From contig JAOTXX010000002.1 in assembly GCA_029862185.1 (NCBI GenBank), positions 1 through 64,000 on the forward strand: a DNA stretch of 64,000 bases. Direction: 5' to 3'. A model generated the notes under the pieces. That model saw only the letters and a program-made list of their open reading frames with translations, was not told the origin of the DNA and searched no databases. The position numbers and the translations under genes were made by a program. The DNA comes from Myxococcales bacterium. GTDB taxonomy: Bacteria; Myxococcota_A; Polyangia; Polyangiales; Houyiibacteriaceae. Position 1 is the first letter of the stretch. The number at the start of each line of letters is the position of its first letter. Shown here one piece after another: positions 36,919-46,012 of the stretch.

Positions 36919-38079
36919 CTAGGAGATCGTAAACGAAGGCTCTTCGCCACGCAGGATGCGCCTTAGGTCGCCTCGAACCGCCCGGTTCCCGACCTCAGAG
37001 GCAAGCTGGCTTGCGCCTGGTACGCGCCGGCGAAGCCATTCGAACGGCGCAACGGCCGCGCGAATCGGGTAGACCGAGTACTGCCATAGGTCATCGGGAA
37101 TGCCGAGGTCGTCTGCGATCTCGGCACCGTTGAACGCACGGGCCAACCCGTTGTGGATTCGACTCACCGCGAGCGCGAGGACCGGAGGTGCCTTTCCCTT
37201 CGCGTTCTGCCCCGGCACCTGAAGAAGCTGCTCGGTCAAGGCGCGCGAATCTTCGTCGGGGCCAGGCTGCACCAGCCGAAGAAGGTCGGCGAGGCGCCGG
37301 GTCTTGGCCTCGCTGCTGAGCGCCTCGAGCAGCCACGGGTCGACCCCGCTCAAGTGCCCGCAGTATCGCCACATCGCGAGAATCGCTTCCCGCTCCTCTG
37401 GGGTCAGGAAAAAACCAAGGCGTTGCGCGCCATCCATCATTAAGAGCGAAAACTCCAATAGCGTGCCGAACATGTCGGCCTGGTTGATCGGCAGGCCCCA
37501 GAGATCGGTGCGCCACCGGCCCGAGTCCAAACAAGCACGGCGCACGTGCGAGTGAATCAAACTCACGCGCAGCGAGATGTCTCGACCGGGGCGTCCAGAT
37601 CGAAGGCCGTCGACCTGGGTTGCCTCACTCACGAACCGCGCGGTTTCGGCCAGGCGTCGCTGGGGGCGGTGGCGAAGCTCCCCGGTGAACGCCAGCGGCT
37701 TGACGGCTGCGCTCGAATGATACCCGTTGATGAGAGACCAAGCGCTGAGGACGATCATGCCGAGGATTCCGAATCGCTGGTATGCGAGTGCCCCGGTTCG
37801 AATCTGATCGAAGTCGACCCAGGCCGGAAGCGCGTCGGCGCGCTCGAAAAACCCTCGGAGCTCGGGGGAAGCCTCCGGAACCGCTGAAGTGCCGTCGCGA
37901 AGCGTACGCTCGAACTGCGCCTTGGCCGACTCGCCGTGCCGCTCGATCCATCGAACGAGCGCATCGGCCAGCGGATCGCCGACGAGATAAAACCCCGCGT
38001 AGCGATCGGCATCGTCGCCGAATCGCCGTCGGGCTTCCTCTCGATTCTCATAGCGACTCGGAAAAGCGGTGTCGGTCAT
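36919..38079 (-). CDS. DUF2236 (oxygenase MpaB-like) family protein
   Basis: DQIRTGALAYQRFGILGMIVLSAWSLINGYHSSAAVKPLAFTGEL; alternative start at 38142 would overlap upstream gene by 4 bp. Confidence 0.78.
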   Translation of the reverse strand: MTDTAFPSRYENREEARRRFGDDADRYAGFYLVGDPLADALVRWIERHGESAKAQFERTLRDGTSAVPEASPELRGFFERADALPAWVDFDQIRTGALAYQRFGILGMIVLSAWSLINGYHSSAAVKPLAFTGELRHRPQRRLAETARFVSEATQVDGLRSGRPGRDISLRVSLIHSHVRRACLDSGRWRTDLWGLPINQADMFGTLLEFSLLMMDGAQRLGFFLTPEEREAILAMWRYCGHLSGVDPWLLEALSSEAKTRRLADLLRLVQPGPDEDSRALTEQLLQVPGQNAKGKAPPVLALAVSRIHNGLARAFNGAEIADDLGIPDDLWQYSVYPIRAAVAPFEWLRRRVPGASQLASEVGNRAVRGDLRRILRGEEPSFTIS

Positions 38080-38138
38080 CGGCTCGCCAAATCTAAGGCT
38101 CGTGGCGTCACGCGGCCAGCTTCTGGTCCCCTGCGGGC

Positions 38139-39011
38139 TCATCGTCGAGGTGGGCGGGGAATCAATACTGACGTTCGGGCCTTGTACCGGCGATAGCCTT
38201 CCTCATCGCCCCATCGTTCATCGGATCGCTTCTCGAGGAGCGGGATGCCGCTGACGCGCGTGAGCAAAACGATCACGAAGATCGGAGAGATCATCGTGGC
38301 CCATTGCCAGCCTGCCAGAGTCGAGGCCGCGATCAGAGACACGCCGAACCAAAGCACGATCTCGCCAAAATAGTTCGGGTGTCGAGACCAGGCCCAAAGG
38401 CCCGTGTGGACGTAGTGACCCGGGTTGGCCGCTCGGAACTCGCTTTTTTGCAGATCGGCGACCACCTCGATCGTGAAACCGATCACCCAGACCGCAACGC
38501 CCAAGGCGTCGAGCGAGCCAAGCGGCGACGGCGACACCGTCGCGATCGCAGCGAGCGCCGCGCAGAGCGTCAAGAACACCCAAAGCCCTTGAAGCGTCCA
38601 AGCGACGAAAAAGCGCGAGGCGCTCGGCTTGATCTCGTCAAAGCGGGGATCGGAGCCCGCATTCCGGACGCGCCGGAATAAGAAACTGCCGAGGCGGGAT
38701 GCCCAGATGAAAACCAGAAGCCCGAGGATGATGGAGCGGCCGTCGCTCGGGCGGGAAGCAAAGAGCGCAAAGCCCGTAACCAGCATGTACGTGAGGCTCC
38801 CGACGAGGTCGTAGAAATGCTCGGTCTGCTTCCAATAGGCCGGCACGAATGCAAGCCACTGCACGCCGAATGCGATGGCGGCACAAAAGAAGAGGACCGG
38901 AACGCCGCCCATCTCTGCGCTGCCGTGACTTCCTGCCCAGGCGATCGCCGCGGCGACCATCACCGCTCCTGAAACCACCGTCGATGCGAGCGCAATGCGC
39001 TTAAAAGCCAT
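38139..39011 (-). CDS. DUF1295/steroid 5-alpha-reductase-like membrane protein
   Basis: WTLQGLWVFLT, AVWVIGFTIEVVADLQKSEFRAANPGHYVHTGLWAWSRHPNYFGEIVLWFGV. Confidence 0.9.
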   Translation of the reverse strand: MAFKRIALASTVVSGAVMVAAAIAWAGSHGSAEMGGVPVLFFCAAIAFGVQWLAFVPAYWKQTEHFYDLVGSLTYMLVTGFALFASRPSDGRSIILGLLVFIWASRLGSFLFRRVRNAGSDPRFDEIKPSASRFFVAWTLQGLWVFLTLCAALAAIATVSPSPLGSLDALGVAVWVIGFTIEVVADLQKSEFRAANPGHYVHTGLWAWSRHPNYFGEIVLWFGVSLIAASTLAGWQWATMISPIFVIVLLTRVSGIPLLEKRSDERWGDEEGYRRYKARTSVLIPRPPRR

Positions 39012-39116
39012 GATTCCCCAGCCAATAGCAGCAGGGGATGCCGTTTGTCGAACATCACTTGGCGTGGTCGAGCGTTTCGACTAAACACGCACGATCATGG
39101 GACTCAGGAGTCAACA

Positions 39117-39584
39117 ATGACGAGACGCAGCACACTTCAGATGTTACCCCTGGCGCTAGCGGCGTCCGGTTTGTCGTCACTCGCCGCGGCCGACGAAGAG
39201 ACGGCGAGCCCTCCAGCGGTTTTGACCGTCAACGTTTCGAACATTCAAAACGACAAAGGGCAGATCGGCTGTTCTTTGTATTCGAAAGAAGATGGCTTCC
39301 CCTCGAAGACTAAAAAGGCGGATTCCATGCTCTTCGTCAAGTCCAAGGCCGGGAAGGCGACCTGCGTGTTCAAGGGCCTCAAGCCTGGCAAGTACGCGGT
39401 CTCGGTCATGCACGACGAGGATAAGGACGGCGAGCTCAAGACCAGCATGGTTGGGCGTCCGAAAGAATGGTGGGGTGTTTCGAACAACGTCCCGCCAGAG
39501 CGATTCGGCCCCCCGAAATACGAGGCCGCCCTGTTTTCGTACACTGGCGATCCAAAGACGATTAAGGTTAAACTCCGGCTCTAG
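39117..39584 (+). CDS. DUF2141 domain-containing secreted protein
   Basis: Signal peptide; VNVSNIQNDKGQIGCSLYSKEDGFPS, FKGLKPGKYAVSVMHDEDKDGELKTSMVGRPKEWWGVSNN. Confidence 0.85.
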   Translation: MTRRSTLQMLPLALAASGLSSLAAADEETASPPAVLTVNVSNIQNDKGQIGCSLYSKEDGFPSKTKKADSMLFVKSKAGKATCVFKGLKPGKYAVSVMHDEDKDGELKTSMVGRPKEWWGVSNNVPPERFGPPKYEAALFSYTGDPKTIKVKLRL

Positions 39585-39617
39585 CCGTGGCGCTTCTGCG
39601 CCCCATACACAGGAACT

Positions 39618-41165
39618 ATGACTTACGACCGTCGATACTTAGCGGACGACGTCCGTGCAGGGATTGTGGTGTTCCTCGTGGCGCTGCCGCTGTGCCTCGG
39701 CATCGCGCTCGCGTCCGGCGCGCCCCTTTTCAGTGGACTCATCGCAGGGATTGCTGGCGGGCTCGTCGTCACGGCCGTCAGCAAGTCACGGCACGGGGTG
39801 AGCGGGCCGGCGGCGGGGCTCGCGGTGATGGTCGCCGCTGGCATCGAAGCGCTCGGGATCGAGGCGTACCTCTTAGCGGTCATCGTTTGTGGGGTGGCGC
39901 AACTGGTGGCTGCCTTTCTTCGAGCTGGCGTCATCGCGCACTACTTTCCATCGAGCGTCATCAAAGGGATGCTGGCAGGCATCGGTATTATCCTCATCCT
40001 CAAGCAGATCCCCCATGCGTTCGGGTACGATCACTCCTGGGAGGGCGAGCTCGAGTTCTTTCAACGTGACGGCCACAACACCTTCAGTGAAATTGGCTTT
40101 GCGCTACAGGCACTGAGTCCAGGCGCCATCATCGTGACCGCGCTGTCCTTGGCCATTCTGCTCCTGTGGCAGGGGCCAAGGTTCAAACAAACCCGCCTCG
40201 CGAAAGCCCTTCCGGCACCACTGCTCGTGGTGCTTCTTGGGGTAGGGCTCAATCGCCTCTTCGGTGCGGTCCGGCCGGGGCTTTCGATTTCCGACGAGCA
40301 CCTCGTCAACGTTCCGCTCTCTTCTTCGCTGGGGGAGTTCTTCTCCAACTTCATACGGCCCGATTTCTCGCAAATCACGAACCCGGAGGTCTACGTCATT
40401 GGGCTGACCCTGGCGCTCATCGCGAGCATCGAGACCCTGCTTTCGGTAGAAGCCACCGACAATCTCGACCCCGAAAAAAGAGTCACCCCCACCAACCAAG
40501 AGCTCAAAGCGCAAGGTCTCGGCAACATCGTCTCTGGGCTGCTCGGCGGCATCCCGGTCACTCAGGTCATCGTGCGGAGCACGGCGAACATCGAGTCGGG
40601 CGGCAAGACGCGCCTCGCTTCGTTCATTCACGGCGTTCTCCTCCTGATCTGCGTCGCTACAATTCCAGGGCTGCTCAACGAGATCCCACTCGCCAGTCTG
40701 GCGGCCATCTTGCTGGTGATTGGATACAGGCTCGCTCGCGTGTCCCTGTTCAAAGCGATGTGGGAGGAGGGTTTCTGGCAGTTCGTGCCCTTTGTCGTGA
40801 CGATCGTGGGTCTGGTCTTCACCGACTTGCTCACGGGCATCATGCTTGGCATGGCCGTCGCCTTTTTCGAGATTCTGATCTACAACTACCAGCTAAACTT
40901 CTATCGGGAGCAGACGAGCGAGGGCTCCTTTACCATTCGTTTCACCGAGCACATGACGTTCCTCAACAAGGCGTCGGTCAAGCGCCTTCTTCGGGAAATT
41001 CCCCCAGCCTGCGCTGTCACGATCGACATGTCGGCTACTCGGATTCTCGATCACGACGTGCGCGAGGTCATCGAAGACTTCGCCGCGCACGCGGAGGCAG
41101 ACGGCATCGATATCACTGTCCTGGGCTCGACGCGCCCGAAGATTGCGCTCACCGACGGCGTCTAA
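39618..41165 (+). CDS. SulP-family inorganic anion transporter
   Basis: LVALPLCLGIALASGAPLFSGLIAGIAGG, GPAAGLAVMV, C-terminal STAS-like HVDMSATRILDHDVREVIEDF region. Confidence 0.92.
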   Translation: MTYDRRYLADDVRAGIVVFLVALPLCLGIALASGAPLFSGLIAGIAGGLVVTAVSKSRHGVSGPAAGLAVMVAAGIEALGIEAYLLAVIVCGVAQLVAAFLRAGVIAHYFPSSVIKGMLAGIGIILILKQIPHAFGYDHSWEGELEFFQRDGHNTFSEIGFALQALSPGAIIVTALSLAILLLWQGPRFKQTRLAKALPAPLLVVLLGVGLNRLFGAVRPGLSISDEHLVNVPLSSSLGEFFSNFIRPDFSQITNPEVYVIGLTLALIASIETLLSVEATDNLDPEKRVTPTNQELKAQGLGNIVSGLLGGIPVTQVIVRSTANIESGGKTRLASFIHGVLLLICVATIPGLLNEIPLASLAAILLVIGYRLARVSLFKAMWEEGFWQFVPFVVTIVGLVFTDLLTGIMLGMAVAFFEILIYNYQLNFYREQTSEGSFTIRFTEHMTFLNKASVKRLLREIPPACAVTIDMSATRILDHDVREVIEDFAAHAEADGIDITVLGSTRPKIALTDGV

Positions 41166-41276
41166 GCCGAACGCTTGGCCAAATGGGCGCGAATCTCGTC
41201 GACCGCTTCGCGAAGCGCCTCGCGTAGCGGCGTGTATCGCATCCCGAGCTCACGCTCCACGCCCGTCCCCTTTTCG
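41162..41276 (-). pseudogene. C-terminal stub of an NAD-dependent epimerase/dehydratase
   Basis: Minus frame reads VEKGTGVERELGMRYTPLREALREAVDEIRAHLAKRSA*, the typical SDR-epimerase C-terminus, no upstream body. Confidence 0.65.
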
Positions 41277-41279
41277 ACG

Positions 41280-41675
41280 CTAGACGGGCTTGCGGTTGTC
41301 ACGGCGCAGCGGGTGACTGGCAGGAACCTCAACCAGGATCAGCATCAATCCGTCCGGATCGGGAGCCCGGAGCTCGATCAGGCCCCAGGGTTTTTCAACC
41401 GCGCTTTCGGTGATCGGAACCCCTGCGGCGCGCAGCTCGCGTTCTGCCTGATGCACGTCACGCACTTGCAACCAGAGCTCCGTCGACGGCGCGGGCGGCT
41501 CGACCTGCCGGTCGGTGATCTCCAGGTAGCCGCCCCCTAGGAAGAACACAACGCCGCGCGATCCGCGTTCGCCAAACTCCCGCATGGGATGAAGACCGAG
41601 GGCGTCACGGTAGAACGCCACGCTGCGGTCAAAGTCGCGCGGGTGGAGCATGATACGGCTGGAAAGGATCTCCAT
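41280..41675 (-). CDS. VOC/glyoxalase family protein
   Basis: MEILSSRIMLHPRDFDRSVAFYRDALGLHPMREFG...VVFFLGGGYLEI...GVPITESAVEKPWGLIELRAPDPDGLMLILVE. Confidence 0.9.
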   Translation of the reverse strand: MEILSSRIMLHPRDFDRSVAFYRDALGLHPMREFGERGSRGVVFFLGGGYLEITDRQVEPPAPSTELWLQVRDVHQAERELRAAGVPITESAVEKPWGLIELRAPDPDGLMLILVEVPASHPLRRDNRKPV

Positions 41676-41878
41676 TGAGCTCGGCAGTTGGACCTTACCT
41701 TGTCTGACGGGAATCGCGGCGCATAATTGACTTGCAGGCTTTCCTCGATTCAATCTTCGAGACGGCCATTCGGGGTGTGGGGCTCGTGTTTTTTTGGGGG
41801 GTTGGCACGTTCCTGCGGGCCACGGATGCGTGAGAAACCGTACCCCTTTTGCCGCCGAGTTCGGATAGACTCGCGTCC

Positions 41879-42254
41879 ATGAAATCCCGTTTCAGGCTCC
41901 CGGCCTTCGTTCTCGGCGTCTCTCTATTTTTGATTTCCTGCTCTTCGGAGGACAGCGCGGCGACCGGCCCCAACATCGAGGTCGATCCGTTCGGCGACAA
42001 CGGCGTGTTCCTGAAGGTGCTGCCACCCGGATCGGCCGACGCGAACGATGGAAACATCGCGACCGACCCGAATTCCACCAACCAGCTCGTGATGTACGAG
42101 AATCTCGTCTTCAGTGATTCATATCCGACACCGGGGCAGTTGGATGATGGCAATCTCGTTCCGAGCTACTTCAAAGATGAACTGTTTCTCGACGAGACCG
42201 CATTCGACGCATTGACATTCGTGACCAACGGAACGAACAGCGCGCGCATCGTTA
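41879..42254 (+). pseudogene. Truncated lipoprotein gene (5' part only)
   Basis: MKSRFRLPAFVLGVSLFLISCSSEDSAATGPN... in frame until about 42250, then runs antisense through a CaiB gene. Confidence 0.65.
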
Positions 42255-42649
42255 GGACCGGCGAGAAAGCCTTTCTCGGAGCAATCGATCAGGCCCTTGT
42301 TGCGCTCCTTGAGCGCTTCATAGCGAAAGCCCAATCGGTCCATGGTTCCCGGGCGAAAATTCTCGACCAGCACGTCCGCGCCGTCGACGAGGCGTAGCAC
42401 CGCCGCTCTCTCTCCGGGCGACTTGAGGTCCACGCAAAGCGAACGCTTGTTCCGGTTGTAAGCCGGAAAGTAGCCCGCGCCCGACCCCGGCAAGCCGCGG
42501 GTCTTGTCCCCATGCACTGGCTCCAACTTGATCACGTCGGCGCCCATGTCGGCCAGAACGAGGCCCACCGCCGGGCCCATCACCATGTGGGTGAACTCGA
42601 TCACCTTGACGCCCGCCAGGGGCAGCGATTGTTCATCCCTCATCGCCAA
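42255..42649 (-). pseudogene. Truncated CaiB/BaiF-family CoA-transferase (N-terminal part only)
   Basis: LAGVKVIEFTHMVMGPAVGLVLADMGADVIKLEPVHGDKTRGLPGSGAGYFPAYNRNKRSLCVDLKSPGERAAVLRLVDGADVLVENFRPGTMDRLGF...CSEKGFLAGP then homology stops. Confidence 0.88.
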
Positions 42650-42651
42650 GC

Positions 42652-43236
42652 CTATGGGCGGTATTTCTTCCGGATCTTCACCGCGCCCTTGGGCAGCTTG
42701 GCGAGAAGGGTTCGGTAGGCCCGTCGTTTGGACTTCTCGTCGGTCGCCCCGGCCATGACTTCGTCGTACCCCAAGCTCTGAAAGGAAGCGCGCGTCATGT
42801 TGATCTCTCCAACGCGCTTTTCCTTTTGATTGAAGACCAGTTGGAGACCGTCGACGTCCTCGGTGCGGTCGTACAGGAGCGGCGCTGTATAGAACGCCGC
42901 AAACATCATGGCATCGCTCACCGTCTGAGGCGGGGATTGTTCGTCGACCTTTGGGGAGGCCTCCAATGGGAATGTGATCTTGATGCCGGTATCGGTCTCT
43001 TCGACGGTTCTCATCTGCGTGAGTCCCATGACCTTGGACACCAGGGCGCTGAACTCGGGCGGGCTTTCAGGGGCGGGCTCGCTTGGAGCTGAATCCTCGG
43101 GCTCTGGGGCCTCCGTCTTCGCCTCCTCCTCAACGACCTCCGCGACGCCACTCGAATCTGCGCTACTGGGGGCTTCCTTGCGTTCTTGACAGCCAAGCAC
43201 GAGGACCGCTCCGATCCACAGTGCAACAACGTTCAT
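42652..43236 (-). CDS. Putative lipoprotein, unknown function
   Basis: MNVVALWIGAVLVLGCQERKEAPSSADSS lipobox and acidic linker. Confidence 0.65.
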   Translation of the reverse strand: MNVVALWIGAVLVLGCQERKEAPSSADSSGVAEVVEEEAKTEAPEPEDSAPSEPAPESPPEFSALVSKVMGLTQMRTVEETDTGIKITFPLEASPKVDEQSPPQTVSDAMMFAAFYTAPLLYDRTEDVDGLQLVFNQKEKRVGEINMTRASFQSLGYDEVMAGATDEKSKRRAYRTLLAKLPKGAVKIRKKYRP

Positions 43237-43338
43237 GTGACCCTTCACTCCGTACCTCCTGGCGACTTGATGACAAACCACTCCGTCTTTCGACGACCTA
43301 GCCTCGCACTCAACCTATCTTATCGTAAACTTCTGTCG

Positions 43339-44121
43339 ATGCCGCCGCTTTCCCACGGGCTCTGGGCTTTCTTGACGGCCTTGGTTTGCTTGTCCAGCTG
43401 TGCGATGCGCACACCGGGTACCACGGAGACGGCGCTCGCTACGACGCCCGTGGGCACCAGCGAAGTTTCGCCGGCCGCCGAATCGACTGAGCCCGCAAAA
43501 GACGAGCCCAGCGCCCACCCGGGTATCAACGACCCCTATTTCCAGCCCGATGGGCCCGAGCGGTACCGTCGCATCCTCGAGGCTGAATCCCGCGAGATCG
43601 TCCAGCGGCGTAGCGACATCGTGGACGCCATGGGCCTTCACAGGGGGATGGTGGTCGCAGACATTGGCGCCGGCACCGGCCTGCTGACTACGGAGATCGC
43701 ACAGCGCGTAGGGGCGCGGGGCTGGGTCTACGCCGTCGACATCGTGCCTGAGTTCCTCGACCTGATTCGCAGTCGCGCCGCCGAGCAAGGCCTGCGCAAC
43801 GTCACCGTGATTCAAGGGGAAGAGAAAGCCGCCGGCCTGGGTCCCGGCTCGCTCGACTTGGCGTTCATGTGCGACACGTACCATCACCTCGAGTTCCCCC
43901 GGGCCTACATGCGCTCCGTGTTTCTCAGTCTGCGGCCTGGCGGAAGGCTCGTCTTGGTGGACATGAAACGCGTAGAGGGCGAGAGCAGTGCAAGCGTCCT
44001 CAAGCACGTCCGCGCCGGCAAGGCCGCGGTCATCGAGGAGGTCGAGCGGGCGGGCTTCGTCTTTCAGTCCGAAACCGAGCTTCTCGAGGAGAACTACTAC
44101 CTGCATTTCCGGCGCCCCTGA
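43339..44121 (+). CDS. Lipoprotein-type class I SAM-dependent methyltransferase
   Basis: LSSCAMRTPG lipobox; RSDIVDAMGLHRGMVVADIGAGTGLLTTEIAQRVGARGWVYAVDIVPEFLDLI. Confidence 0.85.
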   Translation: MPPLSHGLWAFLTALVCLSSCAMRTPGTTETALATTPVGTSEVSPAAESTEPAKDEPSAHPGINDPYFQPDGPERYRRILEAESREIVQRRSDIVDAMGLHRGMVVADIGAGTGLLTTEIAQRVGARGWVYAVDIVPEFLDLIRSRAAEQGLRNVTVIQGEEKAAGLGPGSLDLAFMCDTYHHLEFPRAYMRSVFLSLRPGGRLVLVDMKRVEGESSASVLKHVRAGKAAVIEEVERAGFVFQSETELLEENYYLHFRRP

Positions 44122-44301
44122 GGCGGCGCTGCCAGCCCCACCAGGGTGTGAGCTTTCATACAAGTCCGGACTCTCGGCCGTTGAAGTCGGGCTTCCGAAT
44201 CGGCCGAATTCGGACATCGACGACCGCTGCGTCATCCTGTCTTCCACGACCGGCTGATCTTGGGTATACCGATCCGAGCCCGAACCCGGAGAGTGTTTCT
44301 G

Positions 44302-46008
44302 ATGAGACGCGAATGGTTGATAGCACGCAAGCGCTCACTGCTGGTCCTTCTGATCCTGCCCACCATGGCCATGGACTGCGAGCCGATGGACCTCGTCCAA
44401 ATGACCCTCGACCGGATGTCGCCGGACGCCGCGGTCGATCCGGCCAGCGTCGATCCGCCGGATCCCAGCGAGCAGCCGACGGGTCAATACCGAAGCATCG
44501 ACGGCACGGGCAATCACGAGACCCACTTCGAGCTTGGAGCCGCGAACACCACGCTCCGCCGCGGGATGTCCGTCCACTACGGGGACATGGTCGCCTCAAT
44601 GGGCGGAAGCTCACGGCCGTCGCCCCGGGCCATCAGCAACGCGGTCTGTGCGGATTCGCAGCGTCCGCCAAACGCACTCGGCGCGAGTGATTTCCTTTGG
44701 CAGTGGGGCCAGTTTGTCGACCACGACATCGACTTGAGCGGGGAGCAAGAGCCGGCGGAGCCGATGCCGATTCCCGTTCCTTCGGGTGACCCCTTCTTCG
44801 ACCCGGCCGGCACTGGGTTCATGACGATCGACGCAAACCGCAGCATATACCATCCAGGAACAGGAAACGACCCCGCCTACCCACGACAGCAGCTCAACCA
44901 AATCACCCACTTCATCGACGCATCGAACGTCTATGGCTCCGATCTGATTCGGGCCGCCATCATGAGGACCAACGATGGAACGGGGCGCCTATTGGTGAGC
45001 ACTGGTAATTTGCTTCCGTTCAACACACCGGGATTGCCCAATGCCGGGGGCACGGGTCCTGAGCTCTTTCTCGCAGGAGACGTCCGGGCAAACGAGCAAG
45101 TCGCTCTCACCGCAATGCACACGCTTTTTTTGCGGGAGCACAACCGCTTGGCAGCCGAGATTGCGACAAACAACCCAGCCCTGACAGGCGAGGAGATCTA
45201 CCAGGAGGCGCGGCGCATCGTTGGCGCGCTGATGCAGGTCATCACCTACAACGAGTTTCTGCCGGCCCTGCTAGGGCCCAACGCGTTGAACCCGTACACG
45301 GGCTACCGCTGGAGCACGAGCCCGGCAATCATGAACGAATTCTCGACGGCGATTTATCGTTTTGGCCACAGCGCCCTGAGCCCCACCTTGCTGCGTCTGG
45401 ATGCGGCCGGTAACGAGATCCCTTCGGGACACCTTTTGCTTCGTCAGGCGTTCTTTCGGCCGGACCGTCTGGTCAACGAGGGGGGCATCGAGCCTATCCT
45501 GCGCGGGCTGGCCAGCCAACCCTGTTCGGCCATCGATACCGAGCTGGTGGACGATGTTCGCAACTTTCTCTTCGGTCCTCCCGGATCGGGGGGCTTCGAT
45601 CTCGCGTCGCTCAACATTCAGCGTGGACGCGATCATGGCTTGCCTAGCTATAACGAAGCCCGCAGGGCGCTGGGCCTCTTGCCGATAGCCAGCTTCACGG
45701 AGTTCGGCAGCGATCCGGCAACTCAGGCACGGCTTGCATCGGTCTATGCGGACGTGGACGAGATCGATTTGTGGGTCGGGGCGCTCGCGGAGGATCCCGT
45801 TAACGGCGGCCACGTTGGCGAAGTCGCGTTCCGGGTTATCAAAATGCAATTCGAAGCCCTTCGTAACGGAGATCGCTACTGGTACAGGGCGGGTGGTTTT
45901 TCACCTCAGGAGGTCGCCGACCTCGAGGGCACGACGCTTGCCGACGTGATCCGGCGCAACACGACGATCGGCGCCGAGCTCAGCGACGACGTGTTCCAAG
46001 CCAACTAA
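44302..46008 (+). CDS. Secreted heme peroxidase (animal peroxidase family)
   Basis: WQWGQFVDHDIDLS, ITHFIDASNVYGSD, LFLREHNRLAAEIATNNPALTGEEIYQEARRIVGALMQVITYNEFLPALLG, SLNIQRGRDHGLPSYNEAR. Confidence 0.95.
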   Translation: MRREWLIARKRSLLVLLILPTMAMDCEPMDLVQMTLDRMSPDAAVDPASVDPPDPSEQPTGQYRSIDGTGNHETHFELGAANTTLRRGMSVHYGDMVASMGGSSRPSPRAISNAVCADSQRPPNALGASDFLWQWGQFVDHDIDLSGEQEPAEPMPIPVPSGDPFFDPAGTGFMTIDANRSIYHPGTGNDPAYPRQQLNQITHFIDASNVYGSDLIRAAIMRTNDGTGRLLVSTGNLLPFNTPGLPNAGGTGPELFLAGDVRANEQVALTAMHTLFLREHNRLAAEIATNNPALTGEEIYQEARRIVGALMQVITYNEFLPALLGPNALNPYTGYRWSTSPAIMNEFSTAIYRFGHSALSPTLLRLDAAGNEIPSGHLLLRQAFFRPDRLVNEGGIEPILRGLASQPCSAIDTELVDDVRNFLFGPPGSGGFDLASLNIQRGRDHGLPSYNEARRALGLLPIASFTEFGSDPATQARLASVYADVDEIDLWVGALAEDPVNGGHVGEVAFRVIKMQFEALRNGDRYWYRAGGFSPQEVADLEGTTLADVIRRNTTIGAELSDDVFQAN

Positions 46009-46012
46009 CGCG

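Noticed and set aside
44195-44216. Near-palindrome TTCCGAATCGGCCGAATTCGGA before the heme peroxidase gene
   Set aside because: Imperfect and no associated regulator; insufficient evidence to call an operator
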